From an uncultured Tenacibaculum sp. (lineage in GTDB: Bacteria > Bacteroidota > Bacteroidia > Flavobacteriales > Flavobacteriaceae): 64,000 nucleotides of DNA. The stretch is taken from NCBI RefSeq assembly GCF_947504135.1, contig NZ_CANNGG010000003.1:1-64000 (forward strand). Reading direction: 5' to 3'. Under the pieces are notes generated by a model. That model did not search any database and was not told the origin of the DNA. It saw only the letters and a list, made by a program, of their open reading frames with translations. A program made the position numbers and the translations under genes. Below are positions 63,985 to 64,000 of the stretch, piece by piece (the stretch's first letter is position 1; every line of letters starts with the position of its first letter).

Positions 63985-64000
63985 TATATTTTATTTAAAA

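Noticed and set aside
1..64000. tRNA, rRNA, CRISPR arrays, insertion sequences, prophage genes
   Set aside because: I found no cloverleaf-like tRNA, ribosomal RNA sequence, spacer-repeat array, transposase or integrase signature; a computational scan (tRNAscan, Infernal, ISfinder) would be decisive.

Overview
This 64 kb window is AT-rich chromosomal DNA from a member of the Bacteroidetes, most likely a marine Flavobacteriaceae (Tenacibaculum/Polaribacter-like; the genus is inference). The evidence is Bacteroidetes-specific families (DUF5683, DUF4834, DUF4835, DUF4159, WbqC, long LepB, Bacteroidetes-type RpoZ, 2TM-domain proteins), conserved blocks (parA-parB-DUF5683-dapB-lepB-wbqC; bamD-rpoZ-coaBC-DUF4835-recN), weak Shine-Dalgarno use, and many TAnnTTTG -7 boxes upstream of genes. 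I saw no rRNA, tRNA, CRISPR array, transposase or prophage gene; the window looks like a stable core segment with a few accessory islands.

Layout. 1-5283 (-): 5' part of a giant secreted adhesin-like gene with nine 264-bp tandem Ig-like repeats, running off the left edge. 5659-9843: cysteine desulfurase, Smr protein, an LMW-phosphatase-like protein and two PPK2 kinases. 9912-17420 (+): LpxR-like outer-membrane protein, dnaN, parAB, DUF5683, dapB, lepB, wbqC. 17442-18902 (+): two tandem Crp/Fnr regulators, each followed by a palindromic operator, a -7 box and a short terminator-ended RNA. 18988-24555 (-): five-gene surface-glycan operon. 24863-36914: two membrane-anchored AraC-type regulators, YfhO/DUF4834, an outer-membrane protein, GNAT, rsmE, a structured intergenic region with two related hairpin RNAs, DUF4159, a BASS transporter and an acyltransferase. 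36892-43140 (-): GH3-serine hydrolase fusion, two poorly known proteins, a DEDDh exonuclease and a third PPK2. 43785-47126 (-): LytS/LytTR two-component operon carrying five 2TM domains. 47738-48845 (+): ECF sigma factor and membrane partner. 48881-56123: threonine aldolase, prfB, ArsC-like, M16 protease, GT2, DUF3050. 56358-63984 (-): fabI, recN, DUF4835, coaBC, rpoZ, bamD, ferritin, dapA.

The most interesting signal is at 17442-18902. Both Crp/Fnr genes end so that the TAA stop is embedded in a 14-bp TTAAC-N4-GTTAA palindrome (exact at 18008, near-exact at 18774). In both, the centre of the palindrome lies exactly 29.5 bp before a TAnnTTTG box, which would put a Crp-family activator near -41/-42 of a short RNA. 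Both RNAs are about 70-80 nt, end in strong intrinsic terminators and display CCC(C)TTA motifs in loops or single-stranded stretches. I read this as a duplicated regulator-operator-sRNA cassette. One candidate partner, TTTAAGGGGAA, lies in a structured RNA at 34231-34241, upstream of the DUF4159 gene.

How the genes work together: envelope biogenesis dominates (LepB, BamD, LpxR-like, glycan operon, GT2, acyltransferase, FabI, GH3 hydrolase, DapA/DapB). It is joined by chromosome maintenance (DnaN, ParAB, RecN, exonuclease), polyphosphate metabolism (three PPK2 paralogues) and several envelope-sensing regulators.
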